IMG/VR virus record: IMGVR_UViG_3300042528_000417
Coordinates: 1 to 59,696 of that record
Strand: one strand, 5' to 3'
DNA: 59,696 bases
Source: a virus
Shown here: in pieces, positions 19,171-27,898 of the stretch
How the letters are laid out: each line of letters begins with the position of its first letter
Position numbering within the stretch: position 1 is the stretch's first letter
The notes under the pieces: generated by a model
The model's input: only the letters and a program-made list of their open reading frames with translations
Told to the model about the DNA's origin: nothing
Database searches by the model: none
Position numbers and translations under genes: made by a program

Positions 19171-20186
19171 ACTTATTTATAACTTTAGAAAAATATTTTG
19201 AAGAAGGTTGGTTGATTAAACAAACCCACCCATCTTTGCCTCTTACTATTTGGAATTATTCCCAATCAACCCAATATGAGGGTAAGTGGGATGAAATAAC
19301 CCTTATGTGTAGAGGTTTGGTTACAGATGATAATGGAAATATCGTTGCTAGACCTTTCAAGAAGTTTTTCAATTTAGAAGAGGGAAAACACACACCAACC
19401 TCAGAATTCAAAGTATATGAAAAGATGGACGGTTCTCTCGGCATTTTCTTTTATTATCAGGAGCAACCCGTTTTTGCATCCAGAGGTTCTTTCACTTCCG
19501 ACCAAGCCATCAAAGGAAGAACTCTTTTAGATAAGTATAATTGGCAAGGTGGAACTTACACTGGCTACACTTACCTATTTGAGATTATTTACCCGGAAAA
19601 TCGGATAGTAGTAAATTACGGTGATTTAGAAGAACTGGTTGTTTTGGGTGTGCTCAATACCCAAACTGGAGAAGAGTGTGATTTTTCAGAAATGAAAAAC
19701 GAAGGATTCGTTCTAGTTAAAAAATACGATGGAATTAAAGACTATACCCAACTGAAGAGTATAATTTCTAACAACCAAGAAGGTTTCGTTGTAAGGTTTT
19801 CAAACGGAAATAGGGTAAAAATCAAAGGAGAAGAATACTTGCGTCTGCATAAGATTATGACTGAAGTTTCGACTAAATCTGTTTGGGAGATTTTATCCAA
19901 TGGTGGTAATATGGAAGAGGTACTCAGAGATGTTCCTGATGAATTTTTTGATAAGATAAAGGAATATGAAATGGAACTTGTTTCTAAATTTGATGATATA
20001 AAAGATGAATATAATTGGATTTATAAAATCTTAGAAAGGGGCGAGGAAATTTCAGAAAATAGAGCTATCTTTGCCCAGTACGCTAAAAGATACAAACACC
20101 CATCCATTTTATTTGGTCTATTGGACGGTAAAAATATAGACCCTATGATTTGGAAAATTATACAACCCGAATACAAAAAACTATGA
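19167..20186 (+). CDS. T4 RNA ligase 1-like (Rnl1 family)
   Basis: 339 aa. Adenylated Lys86 in YEKMDGSLG (motif I KxDG), RGLV upstream (49-52), ASRGSF as motif III-like, FEIIYPENRIVV as motif IIIa, EGFVVRF as motif IV and VKIKGEEYLR as motif V. Rnl1 enzymes seal 5'-phosphate/3'-OH breaks, classically in tRNAs cut in the anticodon loop by host defences. It is first in a cluster with a phosphoesterase, a P-loop kinase and a second ligase, as expected for RNA repair. Confidence 0.9.
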   Translation: MNLFITLEKYFEEGWLIKQTHPSLPLTIWNYSQSTQYEGKWDEITLMCRGLVTDDNGNIVARPFKKFFNLEEGKHTPTSEFKVYEKMDGSLGIFFYYQEQPVFASRGSFTSDQAIKGRTLLDKYNWQGGTYTGYTYLFEIIYPENRIVVNYGDLEELVVLGVLNTQTGEECDFSEMKNEGFVLVKKYDGIKDYTQLKSIISNNQEGFVVRFSNGNRVKIKGEEYLRLHKIMTEVSTKSVWEILSNGGNMEEVLRDVPDEFFDKIKEYEMELVSKFDDIKDEYNWIYKILERGEEISENRAIFAQYAKRYKHPSILFGLLDGKNIDPMIWKIIQPEYKKL

Positions 20187-20839
20187 AACTAATTTTAGAA
20201 AAAGACCAAAGATTATTTTTTACTAGTGATACCCACTACAAACACTCAAATATTTGTAGAGCTACTACAAATTGGAAAGACTCTGATGGTGTTACTCGTG
20301 ATTTCCAATCTTTGGATCACATGAACAATACTCTGGTTGATAATATCAATACTAAAGTAGGTGAGGATGATGTTTTAATCCACTTAGGAGATTGGTCTTT
20401 TGGTGGATTTGAAAGTATAGAAGAGTTTCGGCAAAGAATCCTTTGTAAAAATGTTCACCTTGTTTTTGGAAACCACGATCATCACATTCGTAGAAACAAG
20501 GGAGGTGTCCAGAATCTTTTTACCTCAACTCACGACTATCTTCACTTGGATGTAAGACAACCTTCCTCAACCAACAAAGGATTGGTAAATAAATTTGAAT
20601 TTATTTGCATGCACTATCCTATTGCCAGTTGGGATGGGATGAACAATGGCGTGATTCACCTTCACGGCCACACACACTTACCAGCACACCTGAGGGTTGC
20701 ACAAGGTAGAGCTATGGATGTTGGTGTTGATGGTAATGAATACGAACCTCTACTTATGCAAGAGATACAAGTTATTATGTCAGGAAGGGGTATCAAAAAA
20801 CTTTACCTGCCACAAGATCATCACGAAAAAAGAATTTGA
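20183..20839 (+). CDS. Calcineurin-like metallophosphoesterase
   Basis: 218 aa from ATG 20183, overlapping the ligase stop. Motifs in order: SDTHYKHSN (14-22), GDWSFGG, GNHDHH and HGHTH, the full dimetal phosphoesterase set. In an RNA-repair cluster it could remove 2',3'-cyclic or 3' phosphates so that the ligase can act, but other substrates are possible. Confidence 0.85.
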   Translation: MKLILEKDQRLFFTSDTHYKHSNICRATTNWKDSDGVTRDFQSLDHMNNTLVDNINTKVGEDDVLIHLGDWSFGGFESIEEFRQRILCKNVHLVFGNHDHHIRRNKGGVQNLFTSTHDYLHLDVRQPSSTNKGLVNKFEFICMHYPIASWDGMNNGVIHLHGHTHLPAHLRVAQGRAMDVGVDGNEYEPLLMQEIQVIMSGRGIKKLYLPQDHHEKRI

Positions 20840-20844
20840 AAATT

Positions 20845-21240
20845 ATGAAAAATCTAATATTATTACGCGGCCTGCCTGGTGCAGGAAAATCGACAGTCGC
20901 AAAAATGTTGGTCAACAAAGACTACTGTCATAAAGAAGCAGATATGTTTTTCGTCGACAGAGAAGGCAACTATAAGTTCGAGCCGTCGAAAATCAAGGAT
21001 GCGCACAATTGGTGCCAAAAAGAAGTTGAGTTCTTGTTGAGACTCGAACACACGCCGGTGGTTGTTTCCAACACATTCACACAAGAATGGGAGATGGAAG
21101 CTTATTATAAGTTGGCCAAAGATTACGGTTACACAGTCTTCTCATTGATTGTTGAAAACCGACACGGCGGAAGGAATATTCATGGTGTTCCTGATGATAA
21201 GTTAGAAATTATGAAAAACAGATTTGAAATAAAATTATGA
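20845..21240 (+). CDS. P-loop kinase, polynucleotide 5'-kinase-like
   Basis: 131 aa from ATG 20845. The Walker A motif is GLPGAGKST at 9-17. EADMFF/VD and VVVSNTF follow the pattern of small AAA_33 kinases including T4 PNK N-domain relatives. Likely phosphorylates RNA 5' ends for the neighbouring ligases. The TTG at 20836 is a less likely start. Confidence 0.75.
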   Translation: MKNLILLRGLPGAGKSTVAKMLVNKDYCHKEADMFFVDREGNYKFEPSKIKDAHNWCQKEVEFLLRLEHTPVVVSNTFTQEWEMEAYYKLAKDYGYTVFSLIVENRHGGRNIHGVPDDKLEIMKNRFEIKL

Positions 21241-21587
21241 AAGAAAAACAAATTGATAAGTTATACATAGACAGATTCATCGATTCGATGGAGAATGATT
21301 ATGAAAATTGGAAAATGAACCATTACGCCGGACCAGGGATGTCATGGGCAGAATTTCATAGTCCAACTTATGAAAAAGAAAATGGAGGAAGGTTATCTTT
21401 TGGTTGGAGTTCAAATCATATTGGTGCCTGGGTGAACGGTCATTTTTCTTGGAAAATACCGTTTGCTGTTTTGAATCCATTCAATCCTATTTTTTGGAAA
21501 TTCAGAAGGGCCGAAAAAAGAATGAAAAATTATTTGAGAAGCAAAGAAAAAGAGTTATATTTGCATAATTTAAAAAACGTATTGTAA
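21237..21587 (+). CDS. Hypothetical protein
   Basis: 116 aa, Trp-rich and basic (GPGMSWAEFHSP, FKIPFAVLNPFNPIFWKFRRAEKR-like tail). It overlaps both neighbours in the RNA-repair operon. No family recognised. Confidence 0.55.
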   Translation: MKEKQIDKLYIDRFIDSMENDYENWKMNHYAGPGMSWAEFHSPTYEKENGGRLSFGWSSNHIGAWVNGHFSWKIPFAVLNPFNPIFWKFRRAEKRMKNYLRSKEKELYLHNLKNVL

Positions 21588-22729
21588 TGGAAAGAAAACT
21601 TGCAACAGTCAGAAGAATAAAAGAAATTTTACCCATCGAAGGAGCTGATAGGATTGAACTAGCGGTGGTTGATGGTTGGAAAGTTGTGGTGGCAAAAGAT
21701 GTCCAACACAAGGTTGGTGATTTGGTAATCTATTGTGAGATCGATTCATTCCTTCCGATTCGCGAAGAGTTTGAGTTCCTACGCAAGAGCTCATTCAAAA
21801 AGATGGGAGACCAAGAAGGTTTCCGACTCAAGACAATCAGGCTCAGAGGCCAAGTCTCACAAGGACTCTTGCTTCCGCTCTCTGTTCTCGAAGACGCAGA
21901 CGAAATGAAGATCGGCTACTCACAACAACCTTGGGGCATGCAACTCCAACTGGGACCATACGATGATGCCCTCTTAATCGAAGAAGGCACGGATGTAAGT
22001 AATCATTTGGAAATCGTTAAGTATGAGCCGCCAATCCCAGCTGAGCTCGCAGGAAAGGTTAAGGGTCTTTTTCCTTCATTCATTCGCAAGACAGATGAGG
22101 AGAGAGTTCAGAACTTAGCCGACGACTATGAGAAGTGGAAGCTGACTTCGGCCCACCAGTTCTATGTCGCTGAGAAGCTTGATGGGGCAAGCGCAACTTA
22201 TTATTTCAAGGATGGAGTCTTTGGAGTCTGTTCGCGAAACTTAGAGCTCGCAGAACCTGAAGAGTTTGTGCCAGGAATGGTAATGTGCGATGATGGAGCT
22301 GAGAGACCGAAACAGGAGAACACCTTTTGGAAAGTCGCTCGTCAACTGGATCTCAAGACAAAGCTTGGAGCAGTCGGCTACAATATCTGTTTACAGGGAG
22401 AGTTGATTGGTGAAGGTATTCAAGGCAATCCCTATGGTATAAAAGGACAAACTGTTAGATTTTTTAGTGTTTATCAAATTGATAGTAGAACCAGGTTGGG
22501 AATCAAAGATTTAGAGGATATTTGTTTCATGATTGGTCTCCAAACTGTGCCCATTCTAGAATCTAATTTTCTTCTTCCAAACACAATTGAAGAGATGTTA
22601 CAGTATGCGGAAGGAAAGTCCGCACTTAACCCAAAAACAGAAAGAGAAGGTGTTGTTGTTAGGTCATTAGACGGGACAATTTCTTTTAAGGCAATCAGCA
22701 ATAAATTTTTACTTAAAAACGAACAATGA
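21587..22729 (+). CDS. RNA ligase, DRB0094/Rnl5-like, with N-terminal OB-like domain
   Basis: 380 aa. Residues about 1-105 form an OB/tRNA-binding-like domain (ATVRRIKEILPIEGADRIE, VGDLVIYCEIDSFLP), as in the DRB0094-type RNA ligases. The catalytic domain has nucleophile Lys197 in AEKLDGASAT, then VCSRNLEL (motif III region), LQGELIGEGIQGN (IIIa/IV region), EGVVVRS and SFKAISNKFL (motif V). These ligases seal RNA nicks. The first roughly 800 bases are clearly less AT-rich than the last 330, suggesting a mosaic origin. Confidence 0.85.
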   Translation: MERKLATVRRIKEILPIEGADRIELAVVDGWKVVVAKDVQHKVGDLVIYCEIDSFLPIREEFEFLRKSSFKKMGDQEGFRLKTIRLRGQVSQGLLLPLSVLEDADEMKIGYSQQPWGMQLQLGPYDDALLIEEGTDVSNHLEIVKYEPPIPAELAGKVKGLFPSFIRKTDEERVQNLADDYEKWKLTSAHQFYVAEKLDGASATYYFKDGVFGVCSRNLELAEPEEFVPGMVMCDDGAERPKQENTFWKVARQLDLKTKLGAVGYNICLQGELIGEGIQGNPYGIKGQTVRFFSVYQIDSRTRLGIKDLEDICFMIGLQTVPILESNFLLPNTIEEMLQYAEGKSALNPKTEREGVVVRSLDGTISFKAISNKFLLKNEQ

Positions 22730-23091
22730 AATTAGAAGTATTTAAAAAAATAATAGAATTACTTAAAAAACATCAAAGTAAGACTATTGCCGCTTACAAA
22801 GCAGAAATTGACCTTGTCAATTTTTGTGATACTTTAGAACAAGTAATTTCTCTTTTGATTGGTTCTTACTATGGGAAAGAAGGAAAAGAAACATTTGATT
22901 GGTGGTGTTATGATAAAAATTGGGGCGAGAGAACCGATTTAACAATGACAGATAAGGATGGGAATGAACTATGTAGAACAATAGAAGAACTACATCAATG
23001 GTTGGAAGAAAATAAAACTGATGATTATAATCTTCCATATCAGATGACTGACGAAGAAAGAACAAGATACTTAAACGGAATATTCATATGA
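22726..23091 (+). CDS. Hypothetical protein
   Basis: 121 aa, helical. Its central part (NFCDTLEQVISLLIGSYYG, then FDWWCYDKNWG) resembles small phage proteins of unknown role. Overlaps the ligase stop at ATGA and the next start at ATGATAA. Confidence 0.6.
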   Translation: MKLEVFKKIIELLKKHQSKTIAAYKAEIDLVNFCDTLEQVISLLIGSYYGKEGKETFDWWCYDKNWGERTDLTMTDKDGNELCRTIEELHQWLEENKTDDYNLPYQMTDEERTRYLNGIFI

Positions 23092-23627
23092 TAAAAATAT
23101 ATTACACCCTAATCAAAGATAAAATTTTATCTTTCATTAACTTCATAAAAAATGTCTGGTTATTTAGAAAGGCTCTCACCGATTTTCATTGGTGGGCTTA
23201 TCAGCCTTTATTTCAATTTATGAACACAGGCATTAATGAAATGGCTGATGGGATTGAGAATAAAGGTAATGAGATTAAGTCTACTAAAATGAAAAAAGTG
23301 GCCAAAATGAGGCGTGCTTGTGAGATTTTACAAAATCACATAGATGATAACTATGTTACAATGGCTGAAAACATTTTAGGTAAACGTTATGATTATGAAC
23401 TTAAATTTGTTCCTTTGGAAGATAGACCTGAATTATTTAGTGTTGAAGATGGTTTAACTGAAGAACAAAGAGATCATAACCACGAAGTTTTTTTAAAATC
23501 TCGTGAACTTGAAGTTAAGGAATGGGAAGAATTTTGTGAAATAATTAAAGGACAAGGTGATTTTTTTGAGCAAGATGAGTGGGAGGGAAAATTTGATGGT
23601 TCGGGACTTAAAAATTGGTGGAACTAA
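23088..23627 (+). CDS. Hypothetical helical protein
   Basis: 179 aa, basic N-terminus with one hydrophobic stretch, then strongly helical and acidic (ADGIENKGNEIKSTKMKK, KVAKMRRACEILQNHID). No membrane helix is convincing. No recognised family. Last gene of the RNA-repair operon. Confidence 0.55.
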   Translation: MIKIYYTLIKDKILSFINFIKNVWLFRKALTDFHWWAYQPLFQFMNTGINEMADGIENKGNEIKSTKMKKVAKMRRACEILQNHIDDNYVTMAENILGKRYDYELKFVPLEDRPELFSVEDGLTEEQRDHNHEVFLKSRELEVKEWEEFCEIIKGQGDFFEQDEWEGKFDGSGLKNWWN

Positions 23628-23718
23628 AATTTTGTAATATCTTATATGAACTATACTTCACAATTAACTCCTATCAATAAATTAGGGATAGGATGGAAAC
23701 ACTAAACCCCACCCAATT

Positions 23719-23949
23719 ATGAAAAAAATCTTACTAATTACCCTATTTGCATCACTTTACTCGTGTGATTTTGTAGCAGAAAAAAGTTATATAATCACTA
23801 GAAAATCAGTTATGGTAGAAGATACGAGTTTGGCACGTTTTTCATATCGAATTGGTGGAAATCATTACGAGATAACGGATTTATCACACCGATTTGAGAT
23901 TGGGGATGATATTCGTAAATACTCTACAACAAGGCAAATTAAAAACTAA
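23719..23949 (+). CDS. Small lipoprotein
   Basis: 76 aa. Signal peptide with lipobox ending at Cys16 (MKKILLITLFASLYSC). A short mature part of unknown function. The membrane location could serve superinfection exclusion, but there is no direct evidence. It is followed after 3 bases by a YwqK-like gene. Confidence 0.65.
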   Translation: MKKILLITLFASLYSCDFVAEKSYIITRKSVMVEDTSLARFSYRIGGNHYEITDLSHRFEIGDDIRKYSTTRQIKN

Positions 23950-23952
23950 AAT

Positions 23953-24414
23953 ATGAAAAAACTAGAATTAACAAAAGACGAATTGGAAAAACTTTATTAT
24001 CTCCCCCCAAAGGATGTTGAGAAAGAAACAGAATTCCAAATAACCTATCGAATGGGTAGAAACTCATTAGTGTTGGAGTTGATAAAAAAGATAGATGAGG
24101 AACTCACACCCTACATTGAATACCACGACAACGGAAATGTGTGGATTAAAGGACAAGAGAACTCCGTAGGACAACGAGAAGGCATTTGGGAGTATTTCTG
24201 GGAGAACGGAAACATCGAAAGGAGAATCCCTTTTAAAGAGGGTAAGGTGGACGGTATTCAGGAGGTTTTCTATCCAAACGGGAACATCGATTTTAGAACC
24301 CCATTCAAAGATGGTAATATGGATGGAATTCAGGAGTGGTTTGATGAAGAAGGAAACATCACCAAAACCACTCTATGGAAAAATGGTGAAGTAATTGAAG
24401 AAACTAAACACTAA
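23953..24414 (+). CDS. YwqK/MORN-repeat protein
   Basis: 153 aa: a unique helical N-terminus (about 1-48) and then four repeats of the G(N/D)-GxWEYFWENGNIE type, the MORN_2 repeat of YwqK antitoxin-like proteins. Six paralogues exist in the window (23953, 24419, 41695, 43699, 58042, 59424). In Bacillus, YwqK neutralises the YwqJ toxin. The function here is unknown. No catalytic motif. Confidence 0.75.
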   Translation: MKKLELTKDELEKLYYLPPKDVEKETEFQITYRMGRNSLVLELIKKIDEELTPYIEYHDNGNVWIKGQENSVGQREGIWEYFWENGNIERRIPFKEGKVDGIQEVFYPNGNIDFRTPFKDGNMDGIQEWFDEEGNITKTTLWKNGEVIEETKH

Positions 24415-24418
24415 ACCT

Positions 24419-25069
24419 ATGACCAAGGAACTTACACCCTACATTGAATACTACATTAACGGAAATGTGTGGATTAAAGGACAAAAGAACTCCAAAGGAC
24501 AACGAGAAGGTATTTGGGAGTGGTTCTGTCCAAACGGAAACATCAAAAGGAGAGTTCCATACAAGGAGGGTAAGATAGATGGAATTGTGGAGTGGTTTAA
24601 TGAACAAGGAAACATTACCCAAACCCGTCTTTGGAAAGACGGAAAACTGATTGAAGAAACTAAACCCGAACTCACACCCCTCATTGAATACTACTCCAAC
24701 GGGAATGTATGGATTAAAGGACAGAAGAACTCAAAAGGACAAGAAGAAGGCATTTGGGAGTGGTTCTATGAGGACGGCAACATCCGTATAAGAACCCCAC
24801 ACAAAGAGGGTAAGATAGATGGAATTGTGGAGTGTTTTGATGAACAAGGGAACATCATAAAAACTTATGTATGGAAAGACGGAAAACTAATTGAAGAAAC
24901 TAAACCCGAACTACAGCCTGACCCACAACTAATTGATTCTATGGCAATGAGATACAAACATGACTTTGGGTTTTTGGATGAAAAACACAAAGAATCCATC
25001 AGAACAACAATGAAACAACTTTGGGAAGAAGTTGTTGGTCTTGGATTTTATAAACCAAAATCAAAATAA
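24419..25069 (+). CDS. YwqK/MORN-repeat protein, double-length
   Basis: 216 aa from ATG 24419, 4 bases after the preceding stop. Two near-identical blocks of three repeats each (about 1-80 and 82-162, each starting ELTPxIEYYxNGNVWIKGQK) show an internal tandem duplication. The C-terminal 50 residues are non-repeat and helical. Paralogue of the gene upstream. Confidence 0.75.
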   Translation: MTKELTPYIEYYINGNVWIKGQKNSKGQREGIWEWFCPNGNIKRRVPYKEGKIDGIVEWFNEQGNITQTRLWKDGKLIEETKPELTPLIEYYSNGNVWIKGQKNSKGQEEGIWEWFYEDGNIRIRTPHKEGKIDGIVECFDEQGNIIKTYVWKDGKLIEETKPELQPDPQLIDSMAMRYKHDFGFLDEKHKESIRTTMKQLWEEVVGLGFYKPKSK

Positions 25070-25075
25070 TGAAAT

Positions 25076-25462
25076 ATGAATAAAATAGAAAAAGCAATTT
25101 ACGACACAAAACTCCATATCCAAAAGTTGGAGGAAGATAGGATGGTATTGGCAGCCAAGATCGACGCGTACAAAAAACAACTGGAAACACTGGAAGCAAT
25201 AGATGGTGATAAAACTATACCTCACCAAGTAAACATTACCCCTTTTGACATCACAAGTTCAAACTATGAACCCGATGTAGTACCTTACCATAGCATTTGT
25301 AGTTGCAACCCCAAAAATGGCGGAAGTGGTATATGTGGGTGTATTATGGCAAACAAAATGGTGCGGAACCCTAAAAAATACCAAACAACATTGTTTACAG
25401 CAACCACCGACACTGCTCGTATTGATTTGAACTCTTTGAATTCCAATTTTACTAATTCATAA
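25076..25462 (+). CDS. Coiled-coil protein with Cys-rich centre
   Basis: 128 aa. N-terminal coiled coil (IQKLEEDRMVLAAKIDAYKK) and a Cys cluster (ICSCNPKNGGSGICGCI) that could bind zinc. Unknown function. A strong host-type promoter follows it. Confidence 0.55.
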   Translation: MNKIEKAIYDTKLHIQKLEEDRMVLAAKIDAYKKQLETLEAIDGDKTIPHQVNITPFDITSSNYEPDVVPYHSICSCNPKNGGSGICGCIMANKMVRNPKKYQTTLFTATTDTARIDLNSLNSNFTNS

Positions 25463-25465
25463 AAA

Positions 25466-25497
25466 TTTGGAAAATTAAAATTTATTACTTATATTTG
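25466..25497 (+). promoter_or_regulatory. Bacteroidota-type promoter
   Basis: TTTGG 25466-25470 and TATATTTG 25490-25497 with 19-base spacing. It precedes the first cassette-like ORF group. Confidence 0.75.
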
Positions 25498-25540
25498 CTG
25501 TTAGAAATATGTATTTTTAAACTTAACAAAATCTTTTAAA

Positions 25541-25789
25541 ATGTATCAAGAACCAACATCACCAATGAAATTTAGAGTAGTAGAAAAACAATTTGAAAAC
25601 AAATCAGAATTCCATCCAGAATGGTTTTGTGATAATGTAAATGCGTGTAATCATGGATGGAATTCTGTACATGACTCACGATTAATGACACTACCAACAA
25701 AAACACACGAGGATAGTTTGAAGAGGATAGAATGGTTTTCGAATTGTTTTCAAAAACCTATATTAGAAGTGACACACGATGTAGTTTAA
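25541..25789 (+). CDS. Cassette ORF, hypothetical
   Basis: 82 aa. Cys- and Trp-containing (EWFCDNVNACNHGWNSVHD). No family recognised. Its stop is 15 bases before a TAACGATACTCAGATATAT box, the same beginning as the attC-like site at 50791, so it appears to be an integron-type cassette. Confidence 0.55.
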   Translation: MYQEPTSPMKFRVVEKQFENKSEFHPEWFCDNVNACNHGWNSVHDSRLMTLPTKTHEDSLKRIEWFSNCFQKPILEVTHDVV

Positions 25790-25801
25790 AAATATTACAC
25801 A

Positions 25802-25823
25802 TAACGATACTCAGATATATTTA
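25802..25823 (+). repeat. attC-like left half (TAACGATACTCAG box)
   Basis: ACATAACG followed by ATACTCAGATATAT, nearly identical to the left arm of the attC-like site at 50791. A clear right arm with GTTRRRY was not found, so this may be a truncated site. Confidence 0.45.
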
Positions 25824-25857
25824 GGTTTATTTTTGTTTTACAATTAAAAAAGAAATT

Positions 25858-26145
25858 ATGATTTGGTTATTTAAAGTTGATGAGGTTTTTTGGAATAATA
25901 CACCAAAAATAAATGACTACTACACATTTGATACTGATGATGTTGAATTTGATATAACACAATATGATATATCACTTTATTTTCCAACAGCGGACTACTA
26001 TTTACATAGTGATTCTAATATGGAAGAAATATATCAGTTGAGATACATTGGTAATAAAAATCCAATGAGAACATTAGTATCAAAAGATAATGAAATTTAT
26101 AATATGGTCAGAGAATTTCACATAAACAAATCAAAACAAAAATAA
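25858..26145 (+). CDS. Cassette ORF, hypothetical
   Basis: 95 aa, acidic, many Asp and Tyr. No family recognised. It ends 9 bases before the attC-like palindrome at 26155. Confidence 0.55.
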   Translation: MIWLFKVDEVFWNNTPKINDYYTFDTDDVEFDITQYDISLYFPTADYYLHSDSNMEEIYQLRYIGNKNPMRTLVSKDNEIYNMVREFHINKSKQK

Positions 26146-26152
26146 ACTTGAA

Positions 26153-26205
26153 TATAACGTCTGATGATAAACAATCGTTTTAATGTTGTTTATCATTTGT
26201 TATAT
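26153..26205 (+). repeat. attC-like site
   Basis: TATAACG, then GATGATAAACAA (26163-26174), a short centre, TTGTTTATCAT (26186-26196) and GTTATAT (26199-26205). The 11-bp arms are perfectly complementary and the outer ATAAC/GTTAT boxes also pair, giving the R''-L''-L'-R' layout of a short attC. Almost the same site recurs at 51730. Confidence 0.7.
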
Positions 26206-26230
26206 GAATGTAAAATTAAACAAATTTAAT

Positions 26231-26569
26231 ATGGAAGATTTTAAAATAGGACAAGATGTATCATGTAATGATTTTGGTGTTTTTAATATCATAAACAAAC
26301 ATGATAAATTTAATGGTTGGGTAGATACAAAAGAACCGTTAATTTTAGTATATGATGGTAATACTAATAAAGAAAGTTATTTAACATATCGTGAATATAA
26401 AGATATGGATTACGATTATGTTAAGAATATAACTATTATGATTAAAGGTTATTTTGATAGAAAAATTTATCTAACTGAGGTTAAACCAAGATATGATATT
26501 AAAAACAACGAAACACAAGAAATTATAGAAGGATGTTATCTTCATAATGGTAGTTGGACTATTGTTTAA
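26231..26569 (+). CDS. Cassette ORF, hypothetical
   Basis: 112 aa from ATG 26231; upstream in-frame ATGs (26204, 26183) lie in or next to the attC-like site. Beta-rich. No family recognised. It ends 13 bases before the TAACTTACTTATTTGTG repeat. Confidence 0.5.
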   Translation: MEDFKIGQDVSCNDFGVFNIINKHDKFNGWVDTKEPLILVYDGNTNKESYLTYREYKDMDYDYVKNITIMIKGYFDRKIYLTEVKPRYDIKNNETQEIIEGCYLHNGSWTIV

Positions 26570-26581
26570 TTTTATTTCATA

Positions 26582-26699
26582 TAACTTACTTATTTGTGAA
26601 GTTTACACCCACTTATACTCTACCAGTATGTTGTATTTGTGTAGGATCAAGTTAACCTGATAAAAAATTTGGAAAATCAAAATTTACTTCGTATATTTA
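26582..26699 (+). repeat. TAACT(C/T) repeat with promoter, copy 1
   Basis: Begins TAACTTACTTATTTGTGAAG and runs into a promoter: TTTGG 26668-26672, 19 bases, TATATTTA 26692-26699. The copy at 49960-50078 is nearly identical over the whole length; copies at 48696, 49017 and 52082 share only the first 50-70 bases. It lies where a cassette attC would be and drives the phosphoesterase gene. Confidence 0.75.
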
Positions 26700-26716
26700 C
26701 ACCATAATTAAACATC

Positions 26717-27436
26717 ATGAAAACTGTATTCATCGGTGATATTCACGGACGTTCCATTTGGAAAGAAATTGTAGAACAGGAAAAACCTGATAGGGTTATT
26801 TTTGTGGGAGATTATTTCGATTCATTTGATATTCCTGGTATTGACCAAATTCATAATTTTAAGGAAATTATCCATTTCAAAAAAACAAGTGGCGTTGAAG
26901 TTGTACTTTTGGTAGGTAATCACGATTATCATTATATGAACATGGGTGAAACGTACAGGGGATTTCAACCTGCTCTAAAATTTGATATTGGACAGTTACT
27001 CAAAGAAAATATGGAACATTTACAAATGGCATATTCATTTGATAATTTCCTTTGTACTCATGCTGGTGTATCTTCAGTATTTATGAATGATAATTTTAGA
27101 GGTAGTTGGGATTGCGATAATTTAGTTGAAAAACTGAATGAAACATTTAAATATTCTCCATTCATTTTTAAGTTCAATGGTTTTAATCCATATGGGGATA
27201 ATGAAACACAATCACCTATTTGGATTAGGTTGAATTCATTGAGAACTTCAAATAACAAACGAGGTAAAGATGGAATTAAAAAACGATTCATTCAAGTGTT
27301 TGGACACACCCAAATTAAAGAAATTGATTTGATTGGAATGGCGAAATTTTTAGGTGGCAGATACATTATGATTGATGCTTTAAATTCACGTCAATACCTA
27401 ATTTACGATGGAGAAATTAAAGTAGGGAAAGTATGA
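26717..27436 (+). CDS. Calcineurin-like metallophosphoesterase
   Basis: 239 aa. GDIHGR (7-12), VGDYFDS, GNHDYH and FGHTQ give the four dimetal-binding motifs of the PPP/calcineurin-like family. Similar phage enzymes act as Ser/Thr phosphatases or nucleotidases; substrate unknown. It is expressed from the promoter carried by the repeat directly upstream and ends in tandem TGA-TAA stops. Confidence 0.85.
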   Translation: MKTVFIGDIHGRSIWKEIVEQEKPDRVIFVGDYFDSFDIPGIDQIHNFKEIIHFKKTSGVEVVLLVGNHDYHYMNMGETYRGFQPALKFDIGQLLKENMEHLQMAYSFDNFLCTHAGVSSVFMNDNFRGSWDCDNLVEKLNETFKYSPFIFKFNGFNPYGDNETQSPIWIRLNSLRTSNNKRGKDGIKKRFIQVFGHTQIKEIDLIGMAKFLGGRYIMIDALNSRQYLIYDGEIKVGKV

Positions 27437-27484
27437 TAAAGTGGGTTGTATGTATAGAATAAAAAAATACTAAAAAAATAATTA

Positions 27485-27895
27485 ATGAAAAAACTAATAA
27501 CAACTCTAATGCTAATGGGGATAACAACCATTTGCTTAGCACAAAAACCAATGGTTGGCTTTACCGAAAATGAAATAAAGACCTACAACAAGATAGAATT
27601 TAGTACTGCGTCTTGGGATAAGACATATGAATCTGAAATTTGGTGTTTATGGACTAAACACACATCTTTTGATTTAATGAGCTTTTATGTTTTCAAATAT
27701 GGAGAAACAAAAAATGTAATGTTCACAAATGCAACTCAAGACGATGAAATGGCATTACTTATCTTAAACCAAGTAAGAGAAAATTCTGTTTATATGGGTG
27801 ATAACAAATTTTACGATAAAAAAACAGGATTAACAGTCGAATGTGAATACAATAAAAATAAAAATATTTTTATGTTTAACTACAGTTTTGAATAA
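27485..27895 (+). CDS. Secreted hypothetical protein
   Basis: 136 aa with a signal peptide (MKKLITTLMLMGITTICLAQ, cleavage near 20). The mature part is beta-rich (SFDLMSFYVFKYGETKNVMF). No family recognised. Third secreted protein in the window with a host-like signal. Confidence 0.65.
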   Translation: MKKLITTLMLMGITTICLAQKPMVGFTENEIKTYNKIEFSTASWDKTYESEIWCLWTKHTSFDLMSFYVFKYGETKNVMFTNATQDDEMALLILNQVRENSVYMGDNKFYDKKTGLTVECEYNKNKNIFMFNYSFE

Positions 27896-27898
27896 GTT

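Noticed and set aside
23645-23704. A 19-codon ORF between the RNA-repair operon and the lipoprotein gene.
   Set aside because: Too short, with no conserved features or coupling to support it.
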